Positions 1 to 10,817 of a stretch of DNA of 64,000 bases are shown piece after piece (positions within the stretch are counted from its first letter, which is position 1; each line of letters opens with the position of its first letter). The translations under genes were made by a program, and so were the position numbers. This DNA is from UMGS1590 sp900552455 (GTDB lineage Bacteria > Bacillota > Peptococcia > Peptococcales > Peptococcaceae). The stretch covers positions 186,001-250,000 of the forward strand of contig OZ007004.1 of the NCBI GenBank assembly GCA_963931105.1, in the 5' to 3' direction. The notes beneath the pieces were generated by a model that saw nothing but the letters and a program-made list of their open reading frames with translations, was not told where the DNA came from and ran no database searches.

Positions 1-4037
<4,037 letters not shown>

Positions 4038-4120
4038 TATTTTACGAAGGGCTTACTCTAGCTCTTCTTTAATTCATTGTTCGGTTGCTTTTTTCAAAGC
4101 ACTGGTTTGTTTCGCTTGGC

Positions 4121-4140
4121 TGTTTAATTTTCAAAGAACA
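4121..4140 (-). promoter_or_regulatory. boxA-like rRNA antitermination element
   Basis: On the minus strand this reads TGTTCTTTGAAAATTAAACA, the usual leader element between rrn promoter and 16S in Bacillota. A related copy occurs in the 16S-23S spacer. Confidence 0.6.
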
Positions 4141-4169
4141 GGGCCGCCGCTCTCGGCGACAGCTCATTT

Positions 4170-4199
4170 ATATTACCACAGGCTCTGTCTCTCTGTCAA
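4170..4199 (-). promoter_or_regulatory. rrn promoter P2 (TTGACA-18-TAATAT)
   Basis: The -35 TTGACA lies at 4199-4194 and the -10 TAATAT at 4175-4170, with an 18-bp spacer. It is the proximal of two tandem promoters driving the rRNA operon. A short GTTGAC/GTCAAC inverted repeat lies just upstream (4240-4259). Confidence 0.8.
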
Positions 4200-4267
4200 G
4201 AACTTTTTTCAAGTTTTTTCAGGGAGCTTTGCGCTCGGGGTTGACGTTTTGCTGTCAACGATTGGTT

Positions 4268-4296
4268 ATTATACGCGCCTTCTGCGCTTTCGTCAA
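4268..4296 (-). promoter_or_regulatory. rrn promoter P1 (TTGACG-17-TATAAT) with A-tract upstream element
   Basis: The -35 TTGACG lies at 4296-4291 and the -10 TATAAT at 4273-4268. The A-rich stretch upstream (4297-4318) resembles an UP element. About 34 bases spanning it and the -35 box are nearly identical (about 31 of 34) to the promoter of the tRNA-Leu gene at 9361-9410. Confidence 0.88.
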
Positions 4297-4356
4297 CACT
4301 TTTTTCACGATTTTTTACAAAAACTTTTCACTGGCGAGCGCTTATCGCACACACGC

Positions 4357-4389
4357 AAAAAAGCCCGGCGGTTTTCGCCGAGCTTTTGC
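4357..4389 (-). terminator. Terminator after rplL
   Basis: On the minus strand an AGCTCGGCG / CGCCGGGCT stem is followed by six T residues. It closes the ribosomal protein operon before the rrn promoters, so rrn is an independent unit. Confidence 0.88.
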
Positions 4390-4405
4390 TGTGCGTAAGG
4401 AAAAC

Positions 4406-4780
4406 TTACTTGATGGTGATGGTAGCGCCAACTTCTTCGAGCTTAGCCTTAGCAGCTTCAGCTTCTTCTTTTGGCAGACCTTCTTTGATCATCTTAGGAG
4501 CGTTGTCTACAACTTCCTTAGCTTCCTTGAGGCCGAGACCGGTGAGTTCACGAACGACCTTGATGACTTTGATCTTCTGATCGCCAACGGAGGTGAGTTC
4601 TACATCGAATTCGGTCTTTTCTTCTTCAGCAGCGCCGCCAGCAGCAGCACCAGCGCCAGCTACAGCTACAGCAGCTGCGGTTACGCCGAATTCTTCTTCG
4701 AAGCTGGAAACGAGTTCGCCGAGTTCAACGACGGAGAGCTCTTTTACGAGATCAATAATTTGAGTGATTTTTTCAGACAT
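4406..4780 (-). CDS. rplL: 50S ribosomal protein L7/L12
   Basis: This is the 124-residue stalk protein that recruits translation factors to the ribosome. The N-terminal dimerisation region is followed by the Ala/Gly-rich hinge (about residues 35-52) and the conserved C-terminal domain with the KVVRELTGLGLKEAK block. It lies 36 bases downstream of rplJ, has a clear AGGAG ribosome site, and ends just before a strong terminator. In most Bacillota rpoB and rpoC follow directly. Here transcription stops and an rRNA operon follows, so the beta subunit genes must be elsewhere. Confidence 0.98.
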   Translation of the reverse strand: MSEKITQIIDLVKELSVVELGELVSSFEEEFGVTAAAVAVAGAGAAAGGAAEEEKTEFDVELTSVGDQKIKVIKVVRELTGLGLKEAKEVVDNAPKMIKEGLPKEEAEAAKAKLEEVGATITIK

Positions 4781-4816
4781 GATAATTCAATTCTCCTTTG
4801 ATTATATTTGTATTCG

Positions 4817-5314
4817 TTATGCGGTAGCTTCTTCGTCTTTACGACGCTTTGCTTCGAGGACCATGGCAACCTTCTGCAGTGGTGCTTTGAAGCAGTATGC
4901 AACTTTGGAAAGAAGAACTTCCTTGCTTGGCAGTGCGCCGAGTGCTTCGACTTTAGCAACGTCGATGACTTCGCCTTCAGCTACGCCGCCTTTGATGGTC
5001 AGGATCTTGTTGTCCTTGATGAACTTGCAAATGATGTTTGCAGGCTTAACGACGTCGTCTGCGCAGAATGCAACGGCGGTAACGCCGGTAAAGGTATCAG
5101 CGAGTGCGCCGTAACCGCATTCGTCAGCTGCACGCTTTAAGAGGGTGTTCTTTGCTACGATATATTCCACGTTGTTTTCGCGCAATTGCTTGCGGAGATC
5201 TGTGGTCTGTTTTGCGTTCAGACCGGTGTAGTCTACGACGACAACGGACTGTGCGTTTTTAAATTTTTCGGTTAAATCAGCAACGATCAGTTTCTTTTCT
5301 TCTAACTGTCCCAA
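4817..5314 (-). CDS. rplJ: 50S ribosomal protein L10
   Basis: L10 anchors the L7/L12 stalk to 23S rRNA. I chose the TTG start at 5314 (MGQLEEKK) because GGGGAGG lies eight bases upstream. This gives about 165 residues, the usual family length. A longer frame back to 5401 would run through the leader hairpin. The conserved SVVVVDYTGL and N-terminal rRNA-binding region are present. The 5' leader (5315-5475) carries a terminator-like hairpin, which fits autogenous control by L10 or the L10-L12 complex. Confidence 0.97.
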   Translation of the reverse strand: MGQLEEKKLIVADLTEKFKNAQSVVVVDYTGLNAKQTTDLRKQLRENNVEYIVAKNTLLKRAADECGYGALADTFTGVTAVAFCADDVVKPANIICKFIKDNKILTIKGGVAEGEVIDVAKVEALGALPSKEVLLSKVAYCFKAPLQKVAMVLEAKRRKDEEATA

Positions 5315-5358
5315 CAGATTCACCTCCCCTTTCGTGATGGTTAGTGTGTTTCTGCCAT

Positions 5359-5390
5359 AAAAAACGCCTTTGCGCGCGAGACACAAAGGC
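5359..5390 (-). promoter_or_regulatory. rplJ leader attenuator hairpin (L10 leader candidate)
   Basis: On the minus strand GCCTTTG and CAAAGGC form a stem, followed by GTTTTTT, between rplA and rplJ. The position corresponds to the L10 leader of other Bacillota. The hairpin could terminate part of the transcription coming from rplA. The binding motif itself was not confirmed. Confidence 0.65.
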
Positions 5391-5475
5391 AGAAATTGCA
5401 TGATTGCATTTTACCTCGGCAGGATGATTAAGCGTGATGCCCCTGCGGTCTCTGGCAGATTGCTATGAGATTTTA

Positions 5476-6168
5476 TTAGCCAACATGGTTAGGGTTGATC
5501 TTAACCCCAGGGCCCATGGTGCTGGATACGGAGATGCTCTTCATGTAGATACCTTTTGCGCTGGCTGGCTTTGCTTTGATGAGAGCCTGTGCCAGTGCGT
5601 TGAAGTTTTCAACGAGGGCTTCTACGGTGAAGCTGGCTTTGCCGATTGGCGCATGAATGATCCCAGCTTTGTCAACGCGGTATTCAATCTTACCGGCTTT
5701 GACGTCGGCGACGGCACCAGCAACGTCCATGGTAACGGTACCGGTCTTAGGGTTTGGCATGAGGCCTTTTGGCCCGAGGAGACGACCGATCTTACCAACG
5801 GTACCCATCATATCTGGGGTAGCGATGGCAACGTCGAAATCGTACCAGCCGCCCTGGATCTTGGCGATCATGTCTTCAGCACCGACAAATTCTGCGCCTG
5901 CTGCTTCTGCTTCCTTGGCTTTTTCGCCTTTAGCGAAAACGAGGCAGGTGCGGGTCTTGCCGCTGCCGTGTGGCAGTACCATTGCGTTACGGATCTGCTG
6001 ATCTGCGTGACGTGGGTCTACGCCCAGCTTGAATGCAACTTCTACGGATTCATCAAATTTAGCAGTAGCGTTTTCTTTTACGAGGGTGATGGCTTCAGCC
6101 ACGTCGTAAAGGTTGTTTCTGTCAACGCGCTTTGCTGCTTCCTGATACTTCTTGCCATGTTTTGGCAT
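5476..6168 (-). CDS. rplA: 50S ribosomal protein L1
   Basis: This 230-residue protein forms the L1 stalk near the ribosomal E site. The start at 6168 (MPKHGKKYQEAAKRVD) is preceded by AAAGGAGG. Family landmarks include GSGKTRTCLVFA and the GRLLGPKGLMPNPKTGTV block. It follows rplK by about 60 bases in the conserved rplK-rplA-rplJ-rplL order, so it belongs to the operon starting at the rpmG promoter. Confidence 0.98.
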   Translation of the reverse strand: MPKHGKKYQEAAKRVDRNNLYDVAEAITLVKENATAKFDESVEVAFKLGVDPRHADQQIRNAMVLPHGSGKTRTCLVFAKGEKAKEAEAAGAEFVGAEDMIAKIQGGWYDFDVAIATPDMMGTVGKIGRLLGPKGLMPNPKTGTVTMDVAGAVADVKAGKIEYRVDKAGIIHAPIGKASFTVEALVENFNALAQALIKAKPASAKGIYMKSISVSSTMGPGVKINPNHVG

Positions 6169-6228
6169 GTGTGTTCCTCCTTTGTGGTGCAAACGGACTT
6201 TTCGTCCTCCCACGATCTTCGCGCTTTA

Positions 6229-6654
6229 TTATTCTTCTACGGTGATCCCCATGCTGCGTGCGGTCCCTTTTACCATGGACATTGCACTGTCGATGTTGGC
6301 AGCATTGAGGTCAGGCATTTTTGTTTCAGCGATTTCGCGTACCTGTGCTTCGGTGATCTTACCAACTTTCTTGGTGTTAGGTTCGCCGGATGCACGGTCA
6401 ACACCTGCTGCTTTCTTGATGAGTACTGCGGCTGGTGGGGTTTTGGTAACGAAGCTGAAGGAATGGTCCTGATATACGGTGATCTCGACTGGGATGATCA
6501 TCCCCATCTGATCTTTGGTTCTTTCATTGAATTCTGTGCAGAACCCCATGATGTTGACACCGTGCTGACCAAGAGCTGGACCAACTGGTGGAGCTGGATT
6601 TGCCTTACCTGCCTGTACCTGGAGTTTAATGAAACCAATTACTTTCTTTGCCAC
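6229..6654 (-). CDS. rplK: 50S ribosomal protein L11
   Basis: L11 binds the GTPase-associated centre of 23S rRNA. The GTG start at 6654 (MAKKVIGF) has AAGGAGG eight bases upstream and gives 141 residues, the normal length. An upstream in-frame GTG at 6663 overlaps the ribosome site and is unlikely. The PAPPVGPALGQHGVNIMGFC block is intact. It lies between nusG and rplA. Confidence 0.98.
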   Translation of the reverse strand: MAKKVIGFIKLQVQAGKANPAPPVGPALGQHGVNIMGFCTEFNERTKDQMGMIIPVEITVYQDHSFSFVTKTPPAAVLIKKAAGVDRASGEPNTKKVGKITEAQVREIAETKMPDLNAANIDSAMSMVKGTARSMGITVEE

Positions 6655-6690
6655 TATAAGCACCTCCTTCTATTGATTTCCGAATATGTG

Positions 6691-7230
6691 TTACAGTTTG
6701 TGGATCTGATTGTATTCAAGTTCCGCTTCGGTCTCACGGCCGAACATTGTAACACTGACAACAACTTGCTGTTTTTTGGAATTAATTTCCTTGATGATCC
6801 CGGTCATTCCTGCGAAAGCCGGATCAATGATCTGGACTTCATCGCCAACTTCAGCATCGAGCTCTACAACTGGAAGTTCTTCGCCCATGTCCTGAAGCAG
6901 TCTGTCGACTTCGTAGTCATGGAGCGGTACAGGTTTGTTGCCTGTGCCGACAAAACCGGTCACGCCTGTGATGTTACGGACGATGTACCAGGATTCGTCG
7001 GTCATGATCATTTCCACGAGCACATAGCCCGGGAAGATCTTGCGCTGTACTTCTTTTGTAGCGCCGTTCTTGACTTCGCGAACGGCTTCGGTTGGAATCA
7101 CTACACGGAAGATGTAATCTTCCATGTTCATGCTTTCGATGCGCTTTTCCAGATTGGCCTTCACTTTATTCTCATAACCGGAATAAGTGTGTACGGCATA
7201 CCACGCCTTTTGATTTTGCTCCTCTGACAT
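6691..7230 (-). CDS. nusG: Transcription termination/antitermination factor NusG
   Basis: This 179-residue protein has an N-terminal NGN domain (WYAVHTYSGYENKV) and a C-terminal KOW domain (GDEVQIIDPAFAGMTGIIKEI). It binds RNA polymerase and modulates pausing, and it couples transcription to translation. It sits 17 bases downstream of secE in the conserved secE-nusG-rplK arrangement. Confidence 0.98.
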   Translation of the reverse strand: MSEEQNQKAWYAVHTYSGYENKVKANLEKRIESMNMEDYIFRVVIPTEAVREVKNGATKEVQRKIFPGYVLVEMIMTDESWYIVRNITGVTGFVGTGNKPVPLHDYEVDRLLQDMGEELPVVELDAEVGDEVQIIDPAFAGMTGIIKEINSKKQQVVVSVTMFGRETEAELEYNQIHKL

Positions 7231-7247
7231 ACTTAGAGGCCACCTCT

Positions 7248-7514
7248 CTATACGATCAAGCTGAACAATGCGGTAATCCCTGAATCAACGATCCATATCA
7301 GAACGGTGATAATCGCAACGGTAACCAAAACAACGCCAGTATAGGTTGTGACTTCTTGACGAGTTGGCCAATGTACCTTCTTCATTTCACCGAAGGCCAG
7401 TTTCCAGCTTTTCTTGATGCGAGCAAAGAAGCCAGGCTTCTTTTCTTTGGCCTTTTTGGTGTCAGCCTTCTTAGGAGCGGCTGTCTTTTTGTCTTCGACC
7501 TGTTTATTGCTCAT
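7248..7514 (-). CDS. secE: Preprotein translocase subunit SecE
   Basis: This 88-residue protein has a Lys-rich cytoplasmic N-terminus of about 45 residues, the conserved KKVHWPTRQEV amphipathic segment and one C-terminal membrane helix. SecE clamps SecY in the protein-export channel. It lies between rpmG and nusG, the usual place in Bacillota. Confidence 0.97.
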   Translation of the reverse strand: MSNKQVEDKKTAAPKKADTKKAKEKKPGFFARIKKSWKLAFGEMKKVHWPTRQEVTTYTGVVLVTVAIITVLIWIVDSGITALFSLIV

Positions 7515-7544
7515 CTATATCATCCTTATGACTGTCAAAAAATG

Positions 7545-7694
7545 TTACTTGGTTTCCTTGTGCGTAGTATGGGTCTTGCAGAATGGGCAGTACTTCTTCA
7601 TTTCAATACGGCCGGAATCATTCTTTTTGTTTTTTCTCGTAATGTAATTTCTTCTCTTGCATTCACTGCATTCTAAGGTTACGCTTACGCGCAT
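7545..7694 (-). CDS. rpmG: 50S ribosomal protein L33
   Basis: This 49-residue protein is easily missed because of its size. It starts at ATG 7694 (MRVSVTLECSECKRRNY) behind GGGAGGTGG and ends at TAA 7545. Two CxxC pairs (CSEC and CPFC) show the zinc-binding type of L33, which does not need zinc-starvation replacement. It is the first gene of the rpmG-secE-nusG-rplKAJL transcription unit. Confidence 0.96.
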   Translation of the reverse strand: MRVSVTLECSECKRRNYITRKNKKNDSGRIEMKKYCPFCKTHTTHKETK

Positions 7695-7757
7695 GTTACG
7701 CCACCTCCCATACGTTTTTTTGCACTAAAAAATAACCGTGCACGAATGCACTACTAC

Positions 7758-7786
7758 AGGATACCATTCCTTTGTGGGTGCGTCAA
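7758..7786 (-). promoter_or_regulatory. Promoter of rpmG-secE-nusG operon (TTGACG-17-TATCCT)
   Basis: The -35 TTGACG lies at 7786-7781 and the -10 TATCCT at 7763-7758, with a 17-bp spacer. It is followed by a GTGCA-TTC-TGCAC-like leader hairpin. It sits after the tuf terminator, so tuf and rpmG are separate units. Confidence 0.8.
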
Positions 7787-7835
7787 GCAAAACTTTTTGT
7801 TTTTCGCAATTTCTCGCTGTGAAATTTCCTGGCAG

Positions 7836-7868
7836 CAAAAAAGCCCAGGGCGCGCACGCCCTGAGCCT
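7836..7868 (-). terminator. Terminator after tuf
   Basis: On the minus strand a GGCTCAGGGCG / CGCCCTGGGC stem with a short loop is followed by a run of six T residues. Confidence 0.9.
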
Positions 7869-7891
7869 TTGTCTGCGGTTTTCGCTTCGAA

Positions 7892-9082
7892 TCATTCGAA
7901 GATCTTGGATACAGTACCTGCACCTACGGTGTGGCCACCTTCACGGATTGCGAACTGAAGACCTTCTTCCATTGCGATTGGGTGGATCAGTTCTACGGTC
8001 ATGGTGACGTGGTCACCTGGCATTACCATTTCTACGCCTTCTGGCAGAGTGATGGTACCGGTTACGTCGGTGGTACGGAAGTAGAACTGTGGACGATAGC
8101 CATCGAAGAATGGTTTATGACGGCCACCTTCTTCTTTCGTCAGGACGTATACCTGGGCTTCGAACTTGGTGTGTGGGGTGATGGTGTTTGGATGTGCCAG
8201 TACCTGTCCACGTTCGATTTCTTTCTTATCTACACCACGCAGCAGTACGCCGATGTTGTCCCCTGCTTCTGCATGATCGAGGATCTTACGGAACATTTCT
8301 ACGCCGGTGCAGACGGTCTTCTTGATTTCTGGCTTGATACCTACGATCTGCAGTTCGTCGCCGACTTTCAGCTGGCCACGTTCTACACGACCGGTTGCTA
8401 CGGTACCACGACCGGTGATGGAGAATACGTCTTCGACTGGCATCAGGAATGGCTTGTCGATGTCACGGGTTGGGGTTGGGATGTATTCATCGACTGCTGC
8501 CATGAGTTCTTTGATGCCGTCTGCCCATGGACCGGTTGGGTCCTGCAGCGCCTGATAAGCGGAGCCACGGATGACTGGAATGTCATCGCCTGGATATTCG
8601 TATTCGCTGAGGAGTTCACGGATTTCCATTTCGACGAGGTCGAGGAGTTCTTCGTCGTCGACGAGGTCGCACTTGTTCATGAATACAACGATGTAAGGAA
8701 CGCCTACCTGACGAGCGAGCAGGATGTGTTCGCGGGTCTGTGGCATTGGACCGTCAGCTGCAGATACAACGAGGATCGCGCCGTCCATCTGAGCAGCACC
8801 GGTGATCATGTTCTTAACGTAGTCGGCGTGCCCTGGGCAGTCTACGTGTGCATAGTGACGGGTGTCGGTTTCATATTCAACGTGCGCGGTGTTGATGGTA
8901 ATACCGCGTTCTCTTTCTTCTGGCGCCTTGTCGATATCTTCGAACTTGGTGCTGGCTGCTTTACCTTCGAGTGCGAGCACTGCGGTGATAGCTGCGGTGG
9001 TGGTGGTTTTACCATGGTCGACGTGACCGATGGTACCGATGTTTACGTGTGGTTTAGTACGCTGGAAAGTTTCTTTTGCCAT
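7892..9082 (-). CDS. tuf: Elongation factor Tu
   Basis: This 396-residue GTPase delivers aminoacyl-tRNA to the ribosome. G motifs are intact: GHVDHGKT (about residues 18-25), DCPGH (about 81-85) and NKCD (about 136-139), followed by the two beta-barrel domains. It is preceded by AAGGAGG and its own consensus promoter, and followed by its own terminator. It stands next to the rpmG operon rather than in an rpsL-rpsG-fusA-tuf operon. Confidence 0.99.
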   Translation of the reverse strand: MAKETFQRTKPHVNIGTIGHVDHGKTTTTAAITAVLALEGKAASTKFEDIDKAPEERERGITINTAHVEYETDTRHYAHVDCPGHADYVKNMITGAAQMDGAILVVSAADGPMPQTREHILLARQVGVPYIVVFMNKCDLVDDEELLDLVEMEIRELLSEYEYPGDDIPVIRGSAYQALQDPTGPWADGIKELMAAVDEYIPTPTRDIDKPFLMPVEDVFSITGRGTVATGRVERGQLKVGDELQIVGIKPEIKKTVCTGVEMFRKILDHAEAGDNIGVLLRGVDKKEIERGQVLAHPNTITPHTKFEAQVYVLTKEEGGRHKPFFDGYRPQFYFRTTDVTGTITLPEGVEMVMPGDHVTMTVELIHPIAMEEGLQFAIREGGHTVGAGTVSKIFE

Positions 9083-9156
9083 TTCAGAAATTCCTCCTTA
9101 ATAGTCGTCTTCTGACGATAACAGCTGGATAAAGTTTAGATATTTCCAATAGTTTG

Positions 9157-9185
9157 ATTGTATCTGTTTTACGTAACGTTGTCAA
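9157..9185 (-). promoter_or_regulatory. tuf promoter (TTGACA-17-TACAAT)
   Basis: The -35 TTGACA lies at 9185-9180 and the -10 TACAAT at 9162-9157, with a 17-bp spacer. The leader is about 70 bases. Confidence 0.85.
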
Positions 9186-9199
9186 CATATGAAGCACAC

Positions 9200-9231
9200 A
9201 AAAAAAGCAACAGTCGATAGCGACTGTTGCT
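9200..9231 (-). terminator. Terminator after tRNA-Leu
   Basis: AGCAACAGTCG / CGACTGTTGCT stem followed by seven T residues on the minus strand, a few bases after the tRNA. Confidence 0.9.
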
Positions 9232-9234
9232 TAC

Positions 9235-9316
9235 TGCGGTGGACGGGACTTGAACCCGTACGAGTTGCCTCACACGCCCCTCAAACGTGCGCGTATGCCA
9301 ATTCCGCCACCACCGC
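9235..9316 (-). tRNA. tRNA-Leu (anticodon GAG)
   Basis: The acceptor stem GCGGTGG pairs with CCACCGC. The anticodon stem CACGT pairs with GCGTG around the loop TTGAGGG, giving anticodon GAG for CUC and CUU codons. The long variable arm (TGAGGCAACTCGT) is typical of class II tRNAs, and the T-loop GGTTCAAGTCC is present. The CCA end is not encoded (82 nt without it). Confidence 0.95.
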
Positions 9317-9360
9317 TTGGTGATTCTCGCCGCTTCGGTCATCCCTCAGCGACGAGATTT

Positions 9361-9389
9361 ATTATACGAAATGAAAACGGTTTCGTCAA
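9361..9389 (-). promoter_or_regulatory. tRNA-Leu promoter (TTGACG-17-TATAAT)
   Basis: The -35 TTGACG lies at 9389-9384 and the -10 TATAAT at 9366-9361. The A-rich upstream block shared with the rrn P1 promoter extends to about 9410 and overlaps the stop codon of coaE. Sharing this block suggests both stable RNA genes respond to the same growth-rate control. Confidence 0.88.
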
Positions 9390-9407
9390 CACTTTTTTCG
9401 AGATTTT

Positions 9408-9983
9408 TTACGGATTTTTTAAGAAAGTTTGAATCTGCTCATACAAATGGGCGCTGTCGCCGTCGTTTGTGAGCACGCGCGGCCCGCGGGCGAGGCGTTC
9501 TTCCTCGCTCATCTGCGCGGCGATCTTCTGGCGGGCGTAGTCGGCGTCGATCGCGTCCCGCGCCATGAGGCGCTTTTCCCGCAGCGCTGCGTCGGCGTGA
9601 ACGAGCCAGACGCGGTCGCAGAGGGCGTCCATGCCGCTTTCGTAAAGCAGCGGCACGACGAAAAAGACGAGCGGCGCCCCGGCATGCTCGGCGAAGCGCG
9701 CCTGCGCCAGTTTTTCTATGGCGGGATGGGTGATGGCGTCGAGCCTTTGCCGCGCCTGGGGATCGCTGAACACGCGGCGCGCAAGGGCGGCGCGGTCGAG
9801 GCTGCCGTCGGCGCAGAAAACGCCGTCGCCAAAAGCAGCGCGCACAGCCGCCAGCGTTTCCGGCTGAGCCATGACCTCGCGCGAGAGCAGATCGGCATCG
9901 ACAACGGGATAGCCGAGCCCTTTGAGATAATCGCTGACGAGGGTTTTTCCTGAGGCGATGCCTCCTGTAAGTCCGATGATCAT
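9408..9983 (-). CDS. coaE: Dephospho-CoA kinase
   Basis: This 191-residue enzyme phosphorylates dephospho-CoA, the last step of coenzyme A synthesis. The P-loop GLTGGIASGKT is at residues 4-14, followed by the substrate-binding DADLLSREVM and the ITHPAI segment. It follows mutM by 9 bases and ends the GIY-YIG/polA/mutM/coaE operon. The polA-mutM-coaE order is common in Bacillota. Confidence 0.97.
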   Translation of the reverse strand: MIIGLTGGIASGKTLVSDYLKGLGYPVVDADLLSREVMAQPETLAAVRAAFGDGVFCADGSLDRAALARRVFSDPQARQRLDAITHPAIEKLAQARFAEHAGAPLVFFVVPLLYESGMDALCDRVWLVHADAALREKRLMARDAIDADYARQKIAAQMSEEERLARGPRVLTNDGDSAHLYEQIQTFLKNP

Positions 9984-9992
9984 TGGCGCCTC

Positions 9993-10817
9993 CTAGCTTT
10001 TCTGACAGTGTGGGCAGTACACGCTCGAGCGCCCGCCGACCGTGACGCTTTTGAGAATGCTGCCGCAGCTATAACACGGTTTCCCCGCGCGGCCATAGAC
10101 CTGATGCGCGAGCTGAAAGCTGCCGGCGCGCATGCTGCTGTCGACATAATCGCGGATGGTGCTGCCGCCGGCGCAGATGGCCTCGGCGAGGATCTCCTTT
10201 GTTGCGCGCACAATGGCGGCGCACTCTGCTTTCGTCAGACGCGCGGCGCTCTTTTTCGGGCGCACACCGGCGCGAAAGAGGATCTCGTCGGCGTAGATGT
10301 TGCCGATCCCGGCGACGACGCCCTGGTCGAGGATGTGCGACTTGACGGGGCGTTTGCGTCCGCGTGCGGAAGCGTAAAGATAGGCTGCGTCGAAATCCTC
10401 CTCCAGCGGCTCCGGCCCGAGCGCAGAAAGCGGCGGCAGCGCGCGCGGATCCTCGGCGCTCCAGACAAATCCGCCGAAACGGCGCACGTCGTTGTAATGC
10501 AGGGCGAGGCCGCCGTCAAGGGCGAAGACCACGTACGTATGCAGCTCCGGCGCAGCCTCCTGCGCACGCACGAGGAGCTTGCCCGTCATGCGCAGATGGC
10601 AGACGAGCCAGCCCTGATCGAGAACGATGAGAATGTATTTGCCGCGGCGTTCAACACCGCAGATGCCGCGCCCGATCAAGCGCGCAGCAAACTCCTCCGG
10701 CGCAAGATCCTGGTGGATAACGGCGGCGTTCCGCACCTCCACGTCCACGATGCGCCGACCCAGTACCTGCGCCCGCAGACCGCGACAGACGGTTTCAACT
10801 TCTGGCAGCTCCGGCAT
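9993..10817 (-). CDS. mutM: Formamidopyrimidine-DNA glycosylase
   Basis: This enzyme removes oxidised purines such as 8-oxoguanine and cuts the abasic site. The start at 10817 exposes the catalytic N-terminus PELPEVETV after Met removal (Pro1, Glu2). The C-terminal zinc finger (CYSCG ... CPHCQ) is intact, for 274 residues in all. Its ATG overlaps the polA stop as TGATG, indicating translational coupling. The longer frame to 10904 lies inside polA and is rejected. Confidence 0.98.
   Translation of the reverse strand: MPELPEVETVCRGLRAQVLGRRIVDVEVRNAAVIHQDLAPEEFAARLIGRGICGVERRGKYILIVLDQGWLVCHLRMTGKLLVRAQEAAPELHTYVVFALDGGLALHYNDVRRFGGFVWSAEDPRALPPLSALGPEPLEEDFDAAYLYASARGRKRPVKSHILDQGVVAGIGNIYADEILFRAGVRPKKSAARLTKAECAAIVRATKEILAEAICAGGSTIRDYVDSSMRAGSFQLAHQVYGRAGKPCYSCGSILKSVTVGGRSSVYCPHCQKS

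Noticed and set aside
5434..7227. 597-codon plus-strand open frame
   Set aside because: It is antisense to rplA, rplK and nusG, which are certain. Cys/Phe-rich composition marks it as a shadow.
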